From Legionella spiritensis (GTDB lineage: Bacteria; Pseudomonadota; Gammaproteobacteria; Legionellales; Legionellaceae), in contig NZ_LT906457.1 of NCBI RefSeq assembly GCF_900186965.1, positions 3,064,501-3,128,500 of the forward strand: a stretch of 64,000 nucleotides of DNA, read 5' to 3'. The notes beneath the pieces are model-generated. The model did no database searches and was not told the origin of the DNA. It saw only the letters and a list, made by a program, of their open reading frames with translations. Every line of letters begins with the position of its first letter. Position 1 is the first letter of the stretch. The translations under genes were made by a program, and so were the position numbers. This document shows, one piece after another, positions 9,819 to 18,957 of the stretch.

Positions 9819-10133
9819 AGGTGTTCTTTCTGGTAATTAACGGGATAAAAAACAATGGCTCCCAGTCTTAACAATTTTTTACTGCTTGGCAATAAATAAA
9901 AGTCATTTCTCATGATCCCCGCCAAATTTATAATGGCTAGCTATTGTCATTCATGAGAAAATAGTGTACTTTGTGATTAAATATAGATTAAGAATACATG
10001 CCATGAAATTGGTCGAATTACATACACTCATCTCAATCCCCGCTATTATTATCGGCTGAAAAGCCGAAATTACTATCTACACACATCCAATCTATCTACT
10101 TTTTAAACATCTACCGTAATCATGAGGCCGATT
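9819..10133. other. Divergent intergenic region, cbpA / MFS
   Basis: 315 bases holding the promoters for cbpA (minus) and the MFS gene (plus). It contains an inverted repeat with 9-base arms TTCTCATGA (9907-9915) and TCATGAGAA (9951-9959) around a TATAAT at 9929-9934, a layout that could be an operator. No small gene was seen. Confidence 0.5.
9907..9959. promoter_or_regulatory. Inverted repeat around a TATAAT, possible operator/promoter
   Basis: Exact 9-base arms TTCTCATGA and TCATGAGAA are separated by 35 bases that include TATAAT at 9929-9934. The site lies about 90 bases upstream of cbpA and 175 upstream of the MFS gene. No regulator can be named. Confidence 0.3.
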
Positions 10134-11411
10134 ATGTTTCGTTCTTCCAATCAATACGCTATGCCATTGTTGATGTGGTTTTTTCCCCTGTTTTTTTTCG
10201 CCTATCAATTCATCCTGCGCCTTTGGCCGGGACTTATGATGCACCCGATTATGAATCAATTTGGCATTGATGCGAGCCATTTCGGTTTGCTCGCCGCAGT
10301 GTATTATTATGGTTACGCCGGCATGCAAATTCCAGTCGCTATGTTACTGGAGCGCTATGGACCCCGTCGTATTATTTTCGTATTCGCGGTGATCTGTGGT
10401 TTGGCCACCATAGTTTTCAGTTATACCAATCATTGGTTTGTTGCCTGTTTAAGCCGTTTTCTGGTGGGAGCCGGTTCTGCGGCGGGGTTTCTCGGTGTAT
10501 CAAAAGTCATTTCCGAATGGTTTCCTTCACGGCATTACGCACGCATGGTAGGGTTTTCATTCACGGTGGGGCTTATGGGCGCCATCTACGGGGGCAAACC
10601 GGTCAGTCTGTTGATAGCCAGCTATCCCTGGCAGAACGTGGCGCTGACGTTTGGCATAGTCGCGATAGCAGCCGGATTTTGCACGTTATGTTTTTTACGC
10701 TCGCCCGGATATTCACCGGAGCAACCAGTTAAACAGGACGCCTTGCAATGGTCGCAGTTTAAAATGCTTCTCTCCTCCCCCTGGATCTGGATACTGGCCT
10801 TGGCCAATGCCTTGATGGTTGGGTCGCTGGAAGGATTTGCCGACGTGTGGGGCGTACCTTACCTCATGACAACCAACCATATTCCCAAAAGCGAAGCCGC
10901 CCAGCTGATTTCCTTCATTTTCATAGGAATGCTGTTTGGAGGGCCTCTGCTGGCTATGCTGAGTAAAAAAATGGGTAATTATCCAGTAATTGCCTTATGC
11001 GGCGTGGGGATGGCCGTAATCTTTCTGTTGTTATTAAACAGTTCTTCCTACCATTGGTACCGCTATGCCGTGCTATTTTCGATCATCGGCATCCTTTGCT
11101 GTTATCAGGTGATTGTATTTGCTGCCGGTTCCGAACTGGTGAGTCCGCGGTTGCTTGGCGTGACCGTCGCATTCCTTAATTGTGTAAATATGCTGGGCGG
11201 CTCCCTGTTTCATACCCTGATAGGAGGCGCCATGGATAAATTCTGGTCAGGAACGCTCGATACGGATGGTCTACGACTCTATTCATCGGATGCGTATACC
11301 GCATCCTTACAGATTATTCCTTACGGAGCTCTCACAGGGGCCGGTCTGATCCTCTTGATTGGTTACCTGACACAGCGAAAATCAAGACGACGTGAAGCAT
11401 TGGCGTCTTGA
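10134..11411 (+). CDS. MFS transporter (12-TM carrier)
   Basis: A 425-residue inner-membrane carrier of the major facilitator superfamily, substrate unknown. The ATG at 10134 has GAGG six bases upstream and is preferred over the ATG at 10122. Seen: paired hydrophobic segments in two six-helix halves, motif A-like loop LLERYGPRRI after TM2, the TM4-TM5 stretch SRFLVGAGSAAGFLGVSKVISEWFP, a central loop near residues 185-210 (LRSPGYSPEQPVKQDALQW), and a basic tail (QRKSRRREALAS). The N-terminal half is similar in layout to the carrier at 180-1481. Legionella species carry many such carriers, including the Pht amino-acid/nucleoside group; nothing here assigns this one to a substrate. Confidence 0.85.
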   Translation: MFRSSNQYAMPLLMWFFPLFFFAYQFILRLWPGLMMHPIMNQFGIDASHFGLLAAVYYYGYAGMQIPVAMLLERYGPRRIIFVFAVICGLATIVFSYTNHWFVACLSRFLVGAGSAAGFLGVSKVISEWFPSRHYARMVGFSFTVGLMGAIYGGKPVSLLIASYPWQNVALTFGIVAIAAGFCTLCFLRSPGYSPEQPVKQDALQWSQFKMLLSSPWIWILALANALMVGSLEGFADVWGVPYLMTTNHIPKSEAAQLISFIFIGMLFGGPLLAMLSKKMGNYPVIALCGVGMAVIFLLLLNSSSYHWYRYAVLFSIIGILCCYQVIVFAAGSELVSPRLLGVTVAFLNCVNMLGGSLFHTLIGGAMDKFWSGTLDTDGLRLYSSDAYTASLQIIPYGALTGAGLILLIGYLTQRKSRRREALAS

Positions 11412-11419
11412 GAGGAAGA

Positions 11420-11454
11420 GAAGCAAGGCAATGCGGCTTCCGCCGCCTTGCCTC
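11420..11454. terminator. Hairpin between convergent genes
   Basis: Arms GCAAGGC (11423-11429) and GCCTTGC (11445-11451), extendable with one mismatch, lie between the stops of the convergent MFS gene and the small exported-protein gene. There is no long T-run, so its strength as a terminator is uncertain. Confidence 0.4.
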
Positions 11455-11461
11455 CCCCATT

Positions 11462-11848
11462 CTAATCCAGCTTGACGGTATAGGAATAACTGCCGAAACC
11501 ATCATAACTGATGCCGCGATAGCGCATACCGCTACAGGATGCAGAGACGGTCGGATGGTTCATGTAGGGACCATCCTTAATATTCAGCACACACCAGTGC
11601 ATCGCATCGTAAGCAGCAGTGACATGGGCATAACCGGTTTGGCACTGAGGCGTATCCCGGATCACAAAACTGCGGGGGCCTACAATTTGCAGAATAACAT
11701 CACTGTCACTATAACCACCAACCACATAAATACCCGGATGTGTTTTGTCGCTTAAATGAAAATAATCTTTATAACCACAGAACAATTCCCCGGCCTGGGC
11801 ATCCACCATGAACAAAGTGCCGACTACCACTAACATCCATTTTCTCAT
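11462..11848 (-). CDS. Small exported hypothetical protein
   Basis: I do not recognise this 128-residue protein. The start at 11848 has AAGGTGG seven bases upstream. Residues 1-20 (MRKWMLVVVGTLFMVDAQAG) form a Sec signal peptide with a likely cleavage after AQA. The mature part has four cysteines (in ELFCGYKD, TPQCQTGY, HWCVLNI, SASCSGMR), compatible with two disulfides in the periplasm or outside the cell. It is rich in aromatic residues and ends GSYSYTVKLD, suggesting a small beta protein. It converges on the MFS gene across a hairpin. Confidence 0.7.
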   Translation of the reverse strand: MRKWMLVVVGTLFMVDAQAGELFCGYKDYFHLSDKTHPGIYVVGGYSDSDVILQIVGPRSFVIRDTPQCQTGYAHVTAAYDAMHWCVLNIKDGPYMNHPTVSASCSGMRYRGISYDGFGSYSYTVKLD

Positions 11849-11914
11849 TATCAAACCACCTTATTGTTGTTATTGATTGGAGCAGACATTATATACTGCG
11901 CTTGGCCGCAATTA

Positions 11915-14152
11915 TCATAAAAAACCCTTTATATGATTATTTTGAAGATACTTTAGCAACTCTTGCGCATCTTTAGGATTGGTTGCCGGATCCATAACCT
12001 GAAGATCGGACGCTTTTTCTACCGGCTTATGCCTGAACAACGACCAAATCGACACGGATTCACTGGTTGTTGGTTTTTCAGGTTTGCCGGAGCAAGAATT
12101 TCTGTTCTCGCTCATACCCTGCAACCCTGTCACCCGATCATTGGCCCATATCCCGCTACGAAGTTCCCCATGTTCTCCAAGCATATAAATCCGGCAGCAT
12201 CCATTCAGGGATGGCCATTGTGATACAAACCGTTCTTTAATTTTTTGAGATAACAGGTCTTCTCCTATCATCTGTCTGCAGTGACCTACGAGATGATATT
12301 GCTGTGTTTTACTGTTGTAACGCAGCACCATAAAGAGCAGATCAGCCGGCTTTTCTCCGAACGCCTCATTGTCCAACACCGCATAATTCATGATTGCCTT
12401 ATCATCGTAAGAAGGTTGGGGTAAATAACCTAACACGGTATTGATACCGGAGATAAATGATCTGAAATCGTGTTGTTGACAGGGTGAATCACGACGTTCG
12501 GCAAGAGAGGAACCTACTTTGTGGGCCTGCATGGCGAACTCGGCAAACACTTCCGGCTTATGGCACACACCAAATTCATCGCCACCTAAGGAATACCAGC
12601 CGCCCATACACATCATACTTTCAATAAAAATTTTCTCCCTCATACGCATATTCAGATCAAGAAAAAGCTGGATTTTTTCCTGTTCGGTCAAGTGAAATGC
12701 CTGCTGCAGCAATTCCATTAAATGATTGGTGCAGGTAATGCCCTTGATAATATTTTTAAACTCTTTAAAAATTCCGTCTAACCGGTTTTTCTCATCTTCA
12801 TCGCTCCCTGCATTGCTTCTCGCTCTGCTGTAGGCGATATCCAGCATCATTTTTGCTTTCAAGGTTCCAACATCATGGTTCCCCACGACACCAACCAACC
12901 CTCCCTGATCGGCTTGAGGTGTCGAATCTTCGTATAATCTTTGCACTAATTCAGACTGATAAATCAATTGTGCTATTTCTTTTTTAAGGGCTCTTTTTCT
13001 ATATTTATCATTGCTTTTGTTGTATTCATCTACCCTGGCGGTCAACCCCTTGATATCAATAACCCGCATCATAACGGCCGTACCAAAACAGATATCTGTC
13101 GACGCCGTATTCAGAGCCAGATAATCCGTAGAATGATATTTATAAATATAAATGGTATTTTTCTGTTGTTTTTTTGTATGATCGAGCGTCTGTCCGGAAA
13201 TCACTATCTCTTTCAAATCACTTAACTTCCTGGTGGATCTGGACAATACCACCTCAGCCAACTGTTCGTTCTGACGACAGAAAGCGGATTGATCCGGCGT
13301 GTTGGCATAGCCGCCTTCCATATTATGTCCCCAATAGAACGCGCAAGGATTGAGGCTATGCGTTAAACCACAGATACTTAAGGACTGCAGATACACTTCC
13401 GGGTTGGCAACCATTAATTCACCAATGAGGATGGCGTCCGTACCATAAATATCCCGTACCAGTTCCTTAACCAGCCGGTAAGCGCGTTGTTGAACCGGGG
13501 CTGGGATATGGGTCAAGGCATCGACCCTGACGCCCATAAATCCGTAATCACAGATGTAACGCCGAATCAAGGGTTCCCATAACAGGGTGAACGCCCGATC
13601 TATTTTCTCATAATCCAAATCCTGCGGCTCCGTATTCAGGCCACGGCTTTTGCTGCCTTTCCTGTAATAATCAATGCCTTGAATATCAGGCCAGCGCTCA
13701 TTGACTTCATCAAGCAATAATCCCGCGTCCGCCAGTTTTTTCTGCAACGGCGATTGAGAACCATCAATACCCACATGATTTAATACCAGATCAAACAAGG
13801 GAAACAAACCATGAAAGCGCGCCGTGGCCGTCCATTGTCTTAACTTGCCTTCACATTCTTTCTGTGTCTGGCAACCAGGAAAAATGAGGGGATTAAAGGC
13901 GTGTTCGTCCGCCATCGCGTACAGACTGCCGCTGACCTCGCTTTTACCATCGGGATGCGGGTGCTTGAGCGTGCCCGGTAACTGTAAGGGATTAATCCAG
14001 ATCGCATTGTAATTCATCGACGCCACTTCAGGGATGTAGCGGATCATGTCGTCAATCCCGGACTCTCCGGATTCATAAAGGCGATAAGGAAACATATTAT
14101 ATAATTTTAAGATACCATTGGCCGGATAACTCGGGGTTAAGCTTGAACTCAT
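11915..14152 (-). CDS. GH13-like glucan-acting enzyme, paralog A
   Basis: A 745-residue alpha-amylase-superfamily protein. The four conserved GH13 regions are visible: region I FDLVLNHVG (Asp121, His126), region II GVRVDALTHIP (nucleophile Asp211), region III IGELMVANP (acid/base Glu245) and region IV VVGNHDVGTL (His426, Asp427). All catalytic residues are kept. The distance between regions III and IV is about 180 residues, far longer than in simple amylases, so a large insertion splits the barrel. The layout after region III (LSICGLTHSLN) loosely recalls debranching-type glucanotransferases; the specificity is open. There is no signal peptide, so the protein is cytosolic or exported by Dot/Icm; its last residues are hydrophobic (IKGFL). 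It is the downstream member of a tandem pair with 14366-16576. A Ser-rich, low-complexity segment lies near residues 680-700. Confidence 0.8.
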   Translation of the reverse strand: MSSSLTPSYPANGILKLYNMFPYRLYESGESGIDDMIRYIPEVASMNYNAIWINPLQLPGTLKHPHPDGKSEVSGSLYAMADEHAFNPLIFPGCQTQKECEGKLRQWTATARFHGLFPLFDLVLNHVGIDGSQSPLQKKLADAGLLLDEVNERWPDIQGIDYYRKGSKSRGLNTEPQDLDYEKIDRAFTLLWEPLIRRYICDYGFMGVRVDALTHIPAPVQQRAYRLVKELVRDIYGTDAILIGELMVANPEVYLQSLSICGLTHSLNPCAFYWGHNMEGGYANTPDQSAFCRQNEQLAEVVLSRSTRKLSDLKEIVISGQTLDHTKKQQKNTIYIYKYHSTDYLALNTASTDICFGTAVMMRVIDIKGLTARVDEYNKSNDKYRKRALKKEIAQLIYQSELVQRLYEDSTPQADQGGLVGVVGNHDVGTLKAKMMLDIAYSRARSNAGSDEDEKNRLDGIFKEFKNIIKGITCTNHLMELLQQAFHLTEQEKIQLFLDLNMRMREKIFIESMMCMGGWYSLGGDEFGVCHKPEVFAEFAMQAHKVGSSLAERRDSPCQQHDFRSFISGINTVLGYLPQPSYDDKAIMNYAVLDNEAFGEKPADLLFMVLRYNSKTQQYHLVGHCRQMIGEDLLSQKIKERFVSQWPSLNGCCRIYMLGEHGELRSGIWANDRVTGLQGMSENRNSCSGKPEKPTTSESVSIWSLFRHKPVEKASDLQVMDPATNPKDAQELLKYLQNNHIKGFL

Positions 14153-14365
14153 AATCTACCTGTTATTCATCTGGTTTTGCTTTAGGACACGTAGTTTATT
14201 GCATATTTATTAATGCAATATTAATAAAATTACCCATTATGCTTATTTTTTGTAAAAAATAACGAACACCGAATTGAGCATATGTGTTGACACACCATTT
14301 TATCGCTGTAAAGTGCGTGATTTGTTCATTTTTTGATGATCAGCTTGCTACATTGGCAACCTAAA

Positions 14366-16576
14366 TTATTTTGTTGGGCTGTCTTTCGGATCTGTTTCCG
14401 TGTCATTTTTTGGCATGGCAACATGATCCAGATAAAAGTCACGGGTATTTTTTCCTTGCCGCGCGAAGAATCCCGTCTGCGTCAGCGATGCGTTGTTTTG
14501 CCTGCTGCTCCCTGTCTTGTCCCTGTCAACATCGGTTTGTTCATTTTTCCCAATACCGTACGTTTGCTGCCAATCAGGGTTAAAAATACTTTGGTACACC
14601 TCTCCCTGCGCATCAAGAATATAGATATCACAGTTATTTACCAATTGTTTGAGCTGTGGCGCGAACGCTGTGGAAATTTTTTCCGACAAGACGTGCTCTT
14701 GTATAAATCGGTTGCAATACCCTATAAGATAATAACGTTGCGTCCCGGCATTAAAACGAAGCACCATGAATAACAAATCCGGTTCACCATGCGCTTCCTC
14801 AGGTTGCAACAAGGTATAGTGAAGGGTTGTCTTATCGTGATAAGAAGCCGGGGGCAAGCCGCTTAATACGGCATTAATGCCAGCGATGAATGCCCTCAAA
14901 TCATGTTCGGAGCCCTCCGGTTGCGACAAGGCAAAACCCGTCCTGTTCCCGCCAAGCGCAAACTCGCGAAATACTTCCGGTTTGCGGCACACCCCAAATT
15001 CATCACCAGCCAGGGAATACCACCCACCTGTGCACGCCAGACTTTGGATAAATAATTTTTCCCGCATACGCATTTCAAGCGTAGCCAGAAATGTTCTTTT
15101 ATCTTCCACGCTTAAGGCAAAATGCCGTTGAAGCAAATGAAATAAATGATCCGTATCACGGACTCCCTTGATGACATTCTTAAATTCCCTGTATTCTTTG
15201 TCCAGATGATCTTTTTCATTCTTGCTATCGTTAACTCGAGCCAGGGCGAGACCATAAGCAAGATCCAGCATCACCTTCGCTTTCAATGTCCCGACATCGT
15301 GATTGCCAACCACCCCGACCAAGCCACCCTTATTCGCCTGGGGCGTATTGTTATCGTACAACGTTTGTAATAATTGAGAACTATAAATCAATCCTGCCAT
15401 CTCTTTTTTGATTGCCCTTTTGGCTTGGCTGTCTTTGGCTTGATGATAGGCCCCTATCTTTTCCTCCAAACCTGCCATTGAGGACACGGGCAGGGTTATG
15501 GCGGCATTAAAACAGATATCACGCGATCGTTCATTCAAAGCCAGATAAAAAATTCCTCCCTGCTTGTATATATAAATAGTATCCTTCTGATGCTTTTTTA
15601 AAGCATCAATCTCCTGATTTAAAATAAGCAGATTCTTGAAATCCGCCAGTTTTCTGTCCTCACGTGATAAAACCACTTCTGCCAATTGCCGGCTTTGCTT
15701 GTAGAAGGGGGAATACTCCGTATCGTTGGTATAGCCGCCTTCCGTCTCCTGGCTCCAAAAAAAACTGTTCGGATTCAAACAGTGGGTGAGTCCGCAAACG
15801 CTTAACGATTCGTGAAAAGAGACAGGATTGCTTACCATGAGCTCCCCGACTATCAAGGCGTCGGTATGGTAAACATCCCTTACCAATTGTTTGATCAGGT
15901 TATAAGCACGTTGCTGAACCGGAACCGGGATATGAGTCAAGGCATCGACCCTGACGCCCATAAATCCGTAATCACAGATATAGCGCCGAATCATGGGTTC
16001 CCACAACAAAGTGAAAACCCGGTCTATTTTCTTATAATCCAAATCCTGCGGCTCCGTATTCAGACCGCGGCTTTTACTGCCTTCCCTGTAATAATTAATG
16101 CCTTGAATATCAGGCCAGCGCTCATTGACTTCATCAAGCAATAACCCCTCGGACGCCAGTTTTTTCTGCAACGGCGATTGAGGATCATTTATACCCACAT
16201 GATTTAATACCAGATCAAACAAGGGAAACAAACCATGAAAGCGCGCCGTGGCCGTCCATTGTCTTAACTTGCCTTCACACTCTTTCTGTGTCTGGCAACC
16301 AGGAAAAATGAGGGGATTAAACGCGTGTTCGTCCGCCATCGCATACAAGCTGCCGCTGACCACGCTTTTACCATCAGGATGCGGGTGCTTGAGCGTGCCC
16401 GGTAACTGTAAGGGATTAATCCAGATCGCATTGTAATTCATCGACGCCACTTCAGGAATGTAGCGAATCATGCCATCAATCCCTAACTCTCCGGATTCAT
16501 AATGACGGTAAGGAAACATATTATACAAACGTACGTTTCCATTGGCAGGGTAGGACGGCGTTAGATTGAAAACCAT
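14366..16576 (-). CDS. GH13-like glucan-acting enzyme, paralog B
   Basis: A 736-residue paralog of the gene at 11915-14152, 213 bases upstream and in the same direction. GH13 regions I-IV are all intact: FDLVLNHVG, GVRVDALTHIP, VGELMVSNP and VVGNHDVGTL, with the same long insertion between III and IV. The first 220 residues are about nine-tenths identical to paralog A by eye, the rest much less; the DNA shows the same sharp change. The C-terminal 60 residues are hydrophilic (TDVDRDKTGSSRQNN, ending DPKDSPTK) and differ completely from A. There is no signal peptide. L. pneumophila has amylase-like Dot/Icm substrates (LamA, and a neighbouring amylase-like protein), so translocation is possible but not shown here. 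Confidence 0.8.
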   Translation of the reverse strand: MVFNLTPSYPANGNVRLYNMFPYRHYESGELGIDGMIRYIPEVASMNYNAIWINPLQLPGTLKHPHPDGKSVVSGSLYAMADEHAFNPLIFPGCQTQKECEGKLRQWTATARFHGLFPLFDLVLNHVGINDPQSPLQKKLASEGLLLDEVNERWPDIQGINYYREGSKSRGLNTEPQDLDYKKIDRVFTLLWEPMIRRYICDYGFMGVRVDALTHIPVPVQQRAYNLIKQLVRDVYHTDALIVGELMVSNPVSFHESLSVCGLTHCLNPNSFFWSQETEGGYTNDTEYSPFYKQSRQLAEVVLSREDRKLADFKNLLILNQEIDALKKHQKDTIYIYKQGGIFYLALNERSRDICFNAAITLPVSSMAGLEEKIGAYHQAKDSQAKRAIKKEMAGLIYSSQLLQTLYDNNTPQANKGGLVGVVGNHDVGTLKAKVMLDLAYGLALARVNDSKNEKDHLDKEYREFKNVIKGVRDTDHLFHLLQRHFALSVEDKRTFLATLEMRMREKLFIQSLACTGGWYSLAGDEFGVCRKPEVFREFALGGNRTGFALSQPEGSEHDLRAFIAGINAVLSGLPPASYHDKTTLHYTLLQPEEAHGEPDLLFMVLRFNAGTQRYYLIGYCNRFIQEHVLSEKISTAFAPQLKQLVNNCDIYILDAQGEVYQSIFNPDWQQTYGIGKNEQTDVDRDKTGSSRQNNASLTQTGFFARQGKNTRDFYLDHVAMPKNDTETDPKDSPTK

Positions 16577-16670
16577 AAAATGTTATTCGTCATAGGCAAA
16601 TTTAATAGCGTAATAAAATAACATATTATGTATTTTTTTTACACCTTTTGTGGGATAAAAAGATGATGTC

Positions 16671-16752
16671 GTCATGCCCGCGAAGGCGGAAATCCAGCTT
16701 GAATCGAGCCGCAGTGCGGCTTCCGGCATGGTTCCACCTTCGCGGGGATGAC
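16671..16752. repeat. REP/MITE-like hairpin, family 2, copy 1
   Basis: Arms GTCATGCCCGCGAAGGCGG (16671-16689) and CCACCTTCGCGGGGATGAC (16734-16752) form an imperfect inverted repeat of about 19 bases. A sibling with the same arm sequence lies at 36211-36293. It sits between paralog B and the end of sucD, where it may also help end sucD transcription. Confidence 0.75.
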
Positions 16753-16793
16753 CAGGTAAAACTATTTTTATCAAAAATCGAACAGACGCAAAT

Positions 16794-17669
16794 TTACCAG
16801 CCTGTGACTTCAGCAATCGCATCACCCAAATCGGCCGGTGAACGAACCGTTTTAACGCCAGCGGCCTCCAGCGCGGCAAATTTTTCCGCAGCCGTGCCTT
16901 TACCACCTGAAATAATGGCGCCGGCGTGTCCCATACGTTTACCAGCCGGTGCCGTCACACCCGCGATATAAGATACAACGGGCTTACTGACGTTGGATTT
17001 GATGTAATCCGCCGCTTCCTCTTCCGCAGAACCACCGATTTCACCAACCATAATAATGGCTTTGGTCTGCTCATCCTTTTCAAAGAGAGACAATGCGTCA
17101 ATAAAACTGGTTCCGGGAATCGGATCACCACCGATACCGATACAGGTACTTTGTCCAAATCCCTTGTCGGTGGTTTGCTTGACGGCTTCATACGTCAGGG
17201 TGCCGGAACGCGACACAATACCAACCTTACCCGGCAAATGAATAGCTCCCGGCATAATACCTATTTTACATTCCCCGGGTGTGATAATACCCGGACAGTT
17301 AGGTCCTATAAGTCTGGCGTCGGTGTTGTTCTCAAGATACACCTTGACATCCAGCATATCCAGAACAGGTACACCCTCCGTAATACAGACAATCAACTTA
17401 ATCCCGGCATCAGCCGCTTCCAGAATGGAGTCCTTGCAAAAAGGAGCCGGAACATAAATCACGGAGGCTTGTGCACCGGTTTCTTTCACCGCGTCCCGTA
17501 CCGTGTTAAAAACCGGCAGATTTAAATGTTGCTGGCCTCCCTTGCCTGGAGTCACTCCGCCAACCATACGAGTACCGTAGGCAATGGCTTGCTCGGAATG
17601 GAAGGTACCTTGTTTGCCGGTAAACCCCTGGCAAATGACTTTGGTATTTTTATTGACTAATACACTCAT
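16794..17669 (-). CDS. sucD: Succinyl-CoA synthetase alpha subunit
   Basis: A 291-residue subunit that carries the phosphohistidine intermediate in succinyl-CoA + ADP/GDP + Pi = succinate + ATP/GTP. Seen: N-terminal CoA-binding Rossmann part ([22 protein letters not shown], then GGVTPGKGG), [21 protein letters not shown], the SRSGTLTYE loop, CIGIGGDP and the active-site His in [16 protein letters not shown]. Start at 17669 ([18 protein letters not shown]) has GAGG seven bases upstream and matches the family start; an extension to 17681 is unlikely. Length equals E. coli SucD (289). Last gene of the sdh-suc cluster, 66 bases after sucC. Confidence 0.97.
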   Translation of the reverse strand: MSVLVNKNTKVICQGFTGKQGTFHSEQAIAYGTRMVGGVTPGKGGQQHLNLPVFNTVRDAVKETGAQASVIYVPAPFCKDSILEAADAGIKLIVCITEGVPVLDMLDVKVYLENNTDARLIGPNCPGIITPGECKIGIMPGAIHLPGKVGIVSRSGTLTYEAVKQTTDKGFGQSTCIGIGGDPIPGTSFIDALSLFEKDEQTKAIIMVGEIGGSAEEEAADYIKSNVSKPVVSYIAGVTAPAGKRMGHAGAIISGGKGTAAEKFAALEAAGVKTVRSPADLGDAIAEVTGW

Positions 17670-17735
17670 TGCTAACCTCAAAAATTAGTTTGGAGCGACA
17701 AAAGCGCTCTTTAAAGTGGCGGTTTAAACCCGCTT

Positions 17736-18896
17736 TCAAGACACTTCCGCCACAATTTTCCTTGCCGCATCCGTCAGACTGTTCGCCGCGATCACATTCA
17801 AGTCGCTCTTGTTTAAAATGTCCGCGCCCAGCTGTGCGTTGTTGCCCTCCAGACGTACCACAACCGGGACTTTCACATCCACTTCCTTCACGGCAGCCAG
17901 AATACCTTCCGCAATCAAATCACAGCGGACGATACCGCCAAAAATATTGACCAGAATACCTTTGACATGCTCATCAGACAAAATGATCTTGAACGCCTCG
18001 CTAACCCGTTCTTTGGTCGCGCCGCCACCGACATCCAGGAAGTTGGCCGGCTCGCCGCCATGCAGCTTGATCACATCCATGGTCGCCATCGCCAATCCGG
18101 CGCCGTTGACCATACATCCGATGGCGCCATCCAGAGGGATATAATTCAATTCCCAATCCGTCGCCCGGTTTTCACGCTCGTCTTCCTGGGTCGAATCACG
18201 CATACTCTTTAAATGCGGCTGGCGATACAGGGCGTTGCCATCAATATTAATTTTTCCATCCAGACAAAGCAGTTGGCCGGATTTGGTAACAACCAGAGGA
18301 TTGATCTCAAGTAAACTCAGATCACATTCCATAAACATCTTGCCAAGTCCTATCATCAGTTGGGTGAATGACTTAATCTGATCATTATCAAGGCCCAGAT
18401 TAAAACCGGTTTCCCGGCATTGATAAGGCATGACGCCAACCAATGGATCGACCGTCACTTTAAAAATCTTTTCAGGTGTTTCATGGGCCACTTTTTCTAT
18501 TTCCACACCACCTTCCGTAGACGCCATGATAACCACACGACGACTGGCACGATCAACCACCGCCCCCAGGTATAATTCACGATCGATATCACAGGTTTCC
18601 TCAACCAATACCGCATTGACAGGTTGACCCCTGGCATCGGTTTGATAAGTAACCAGGCGAGTTCCCAGAAGTGATTTGGTCACGGCGGCCAATTCATCCT
18701 TGGAGGAAACGAGTTTGACACCACCTGCCTTGCCGCGACCACCGGCATGTACCTGAGCCTTTACAACCAGTTTGGGCGTGGATAATTGCGCCGCAACCTG
18801 CAGAGCGTCTTCAACATTGTAGGCTACTTCACCCCTGGGAGTTGGCAAACCATAGCTGGCAAACAGTTGTTTGGCCTGGTATTCATGTAAATTCAT
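17736..18896 (-). CDS. sucC: Succinyl-CoA synthetase beta subunit
   Basis: A 386-residue ATP-grasp subunit that supplies nucleotide binding and the specificity site for succinate. Seen: start [20 protein letters not shown] (family signature), [20 protein letters not shown], the metal-binding [49 protein letters not shown] and [11 protein letters not shown]. Length matches E. coli (388). It follows sucB by 61 bases in the sdh-suc cluster. Confidence 0.97.
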   Translation of the reverse strand: MNLHEYQAKQLFASYGLPTPRGEVAYNVEDALQVAAQLSTPKLVVKAQVHAGGRGKAGGVKLVSSKDELAAVTKSLLGTRLVTYQTDARGQPVNAVLVEETCDIDRELYLGAVVDRASRRVVIMASTEGGVEIEKVAHETPEKIFKVTVDPLVGVMPYQCRETGFNLGLDNDQIKSFTQLMIGLGKMFMECDLSLLEINPLVVTKSGQLLCLDGKINIDGNALYRQPHLKSMRDSTQEDERENRATDWELNYIPLDGAIGCMVNGAGLAMATMDVIKLHGGEPANFLDVGGGATKERVSEAFKIILSDEHVKGILVNIFGGIVRCDLIAEGILAAVKEVDVKVPVVVRLEGNNAQLGADILNKSDLNVIAANSLTDAARKIVAEVS

Positions 18897-18957
18897 CGTT
18901 GGTACCTTTAAAAATAGCGAGACCCGGCCAAGCGGGTCTCGCGGTTAAACATCAGTT

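Noticed and set aside
9384-9836. 150-codon hydrophobic open frame on the plus strand
   Set aside because: Antisense to the J-domain of cbpA and without a plausible ribosome binding site.
16926-17525. 199-codon open frame on the plus strand
   Set aside because: It is antisense to sucD, whose protein is fully conserved; the frame shows no recognisable family or start signal.
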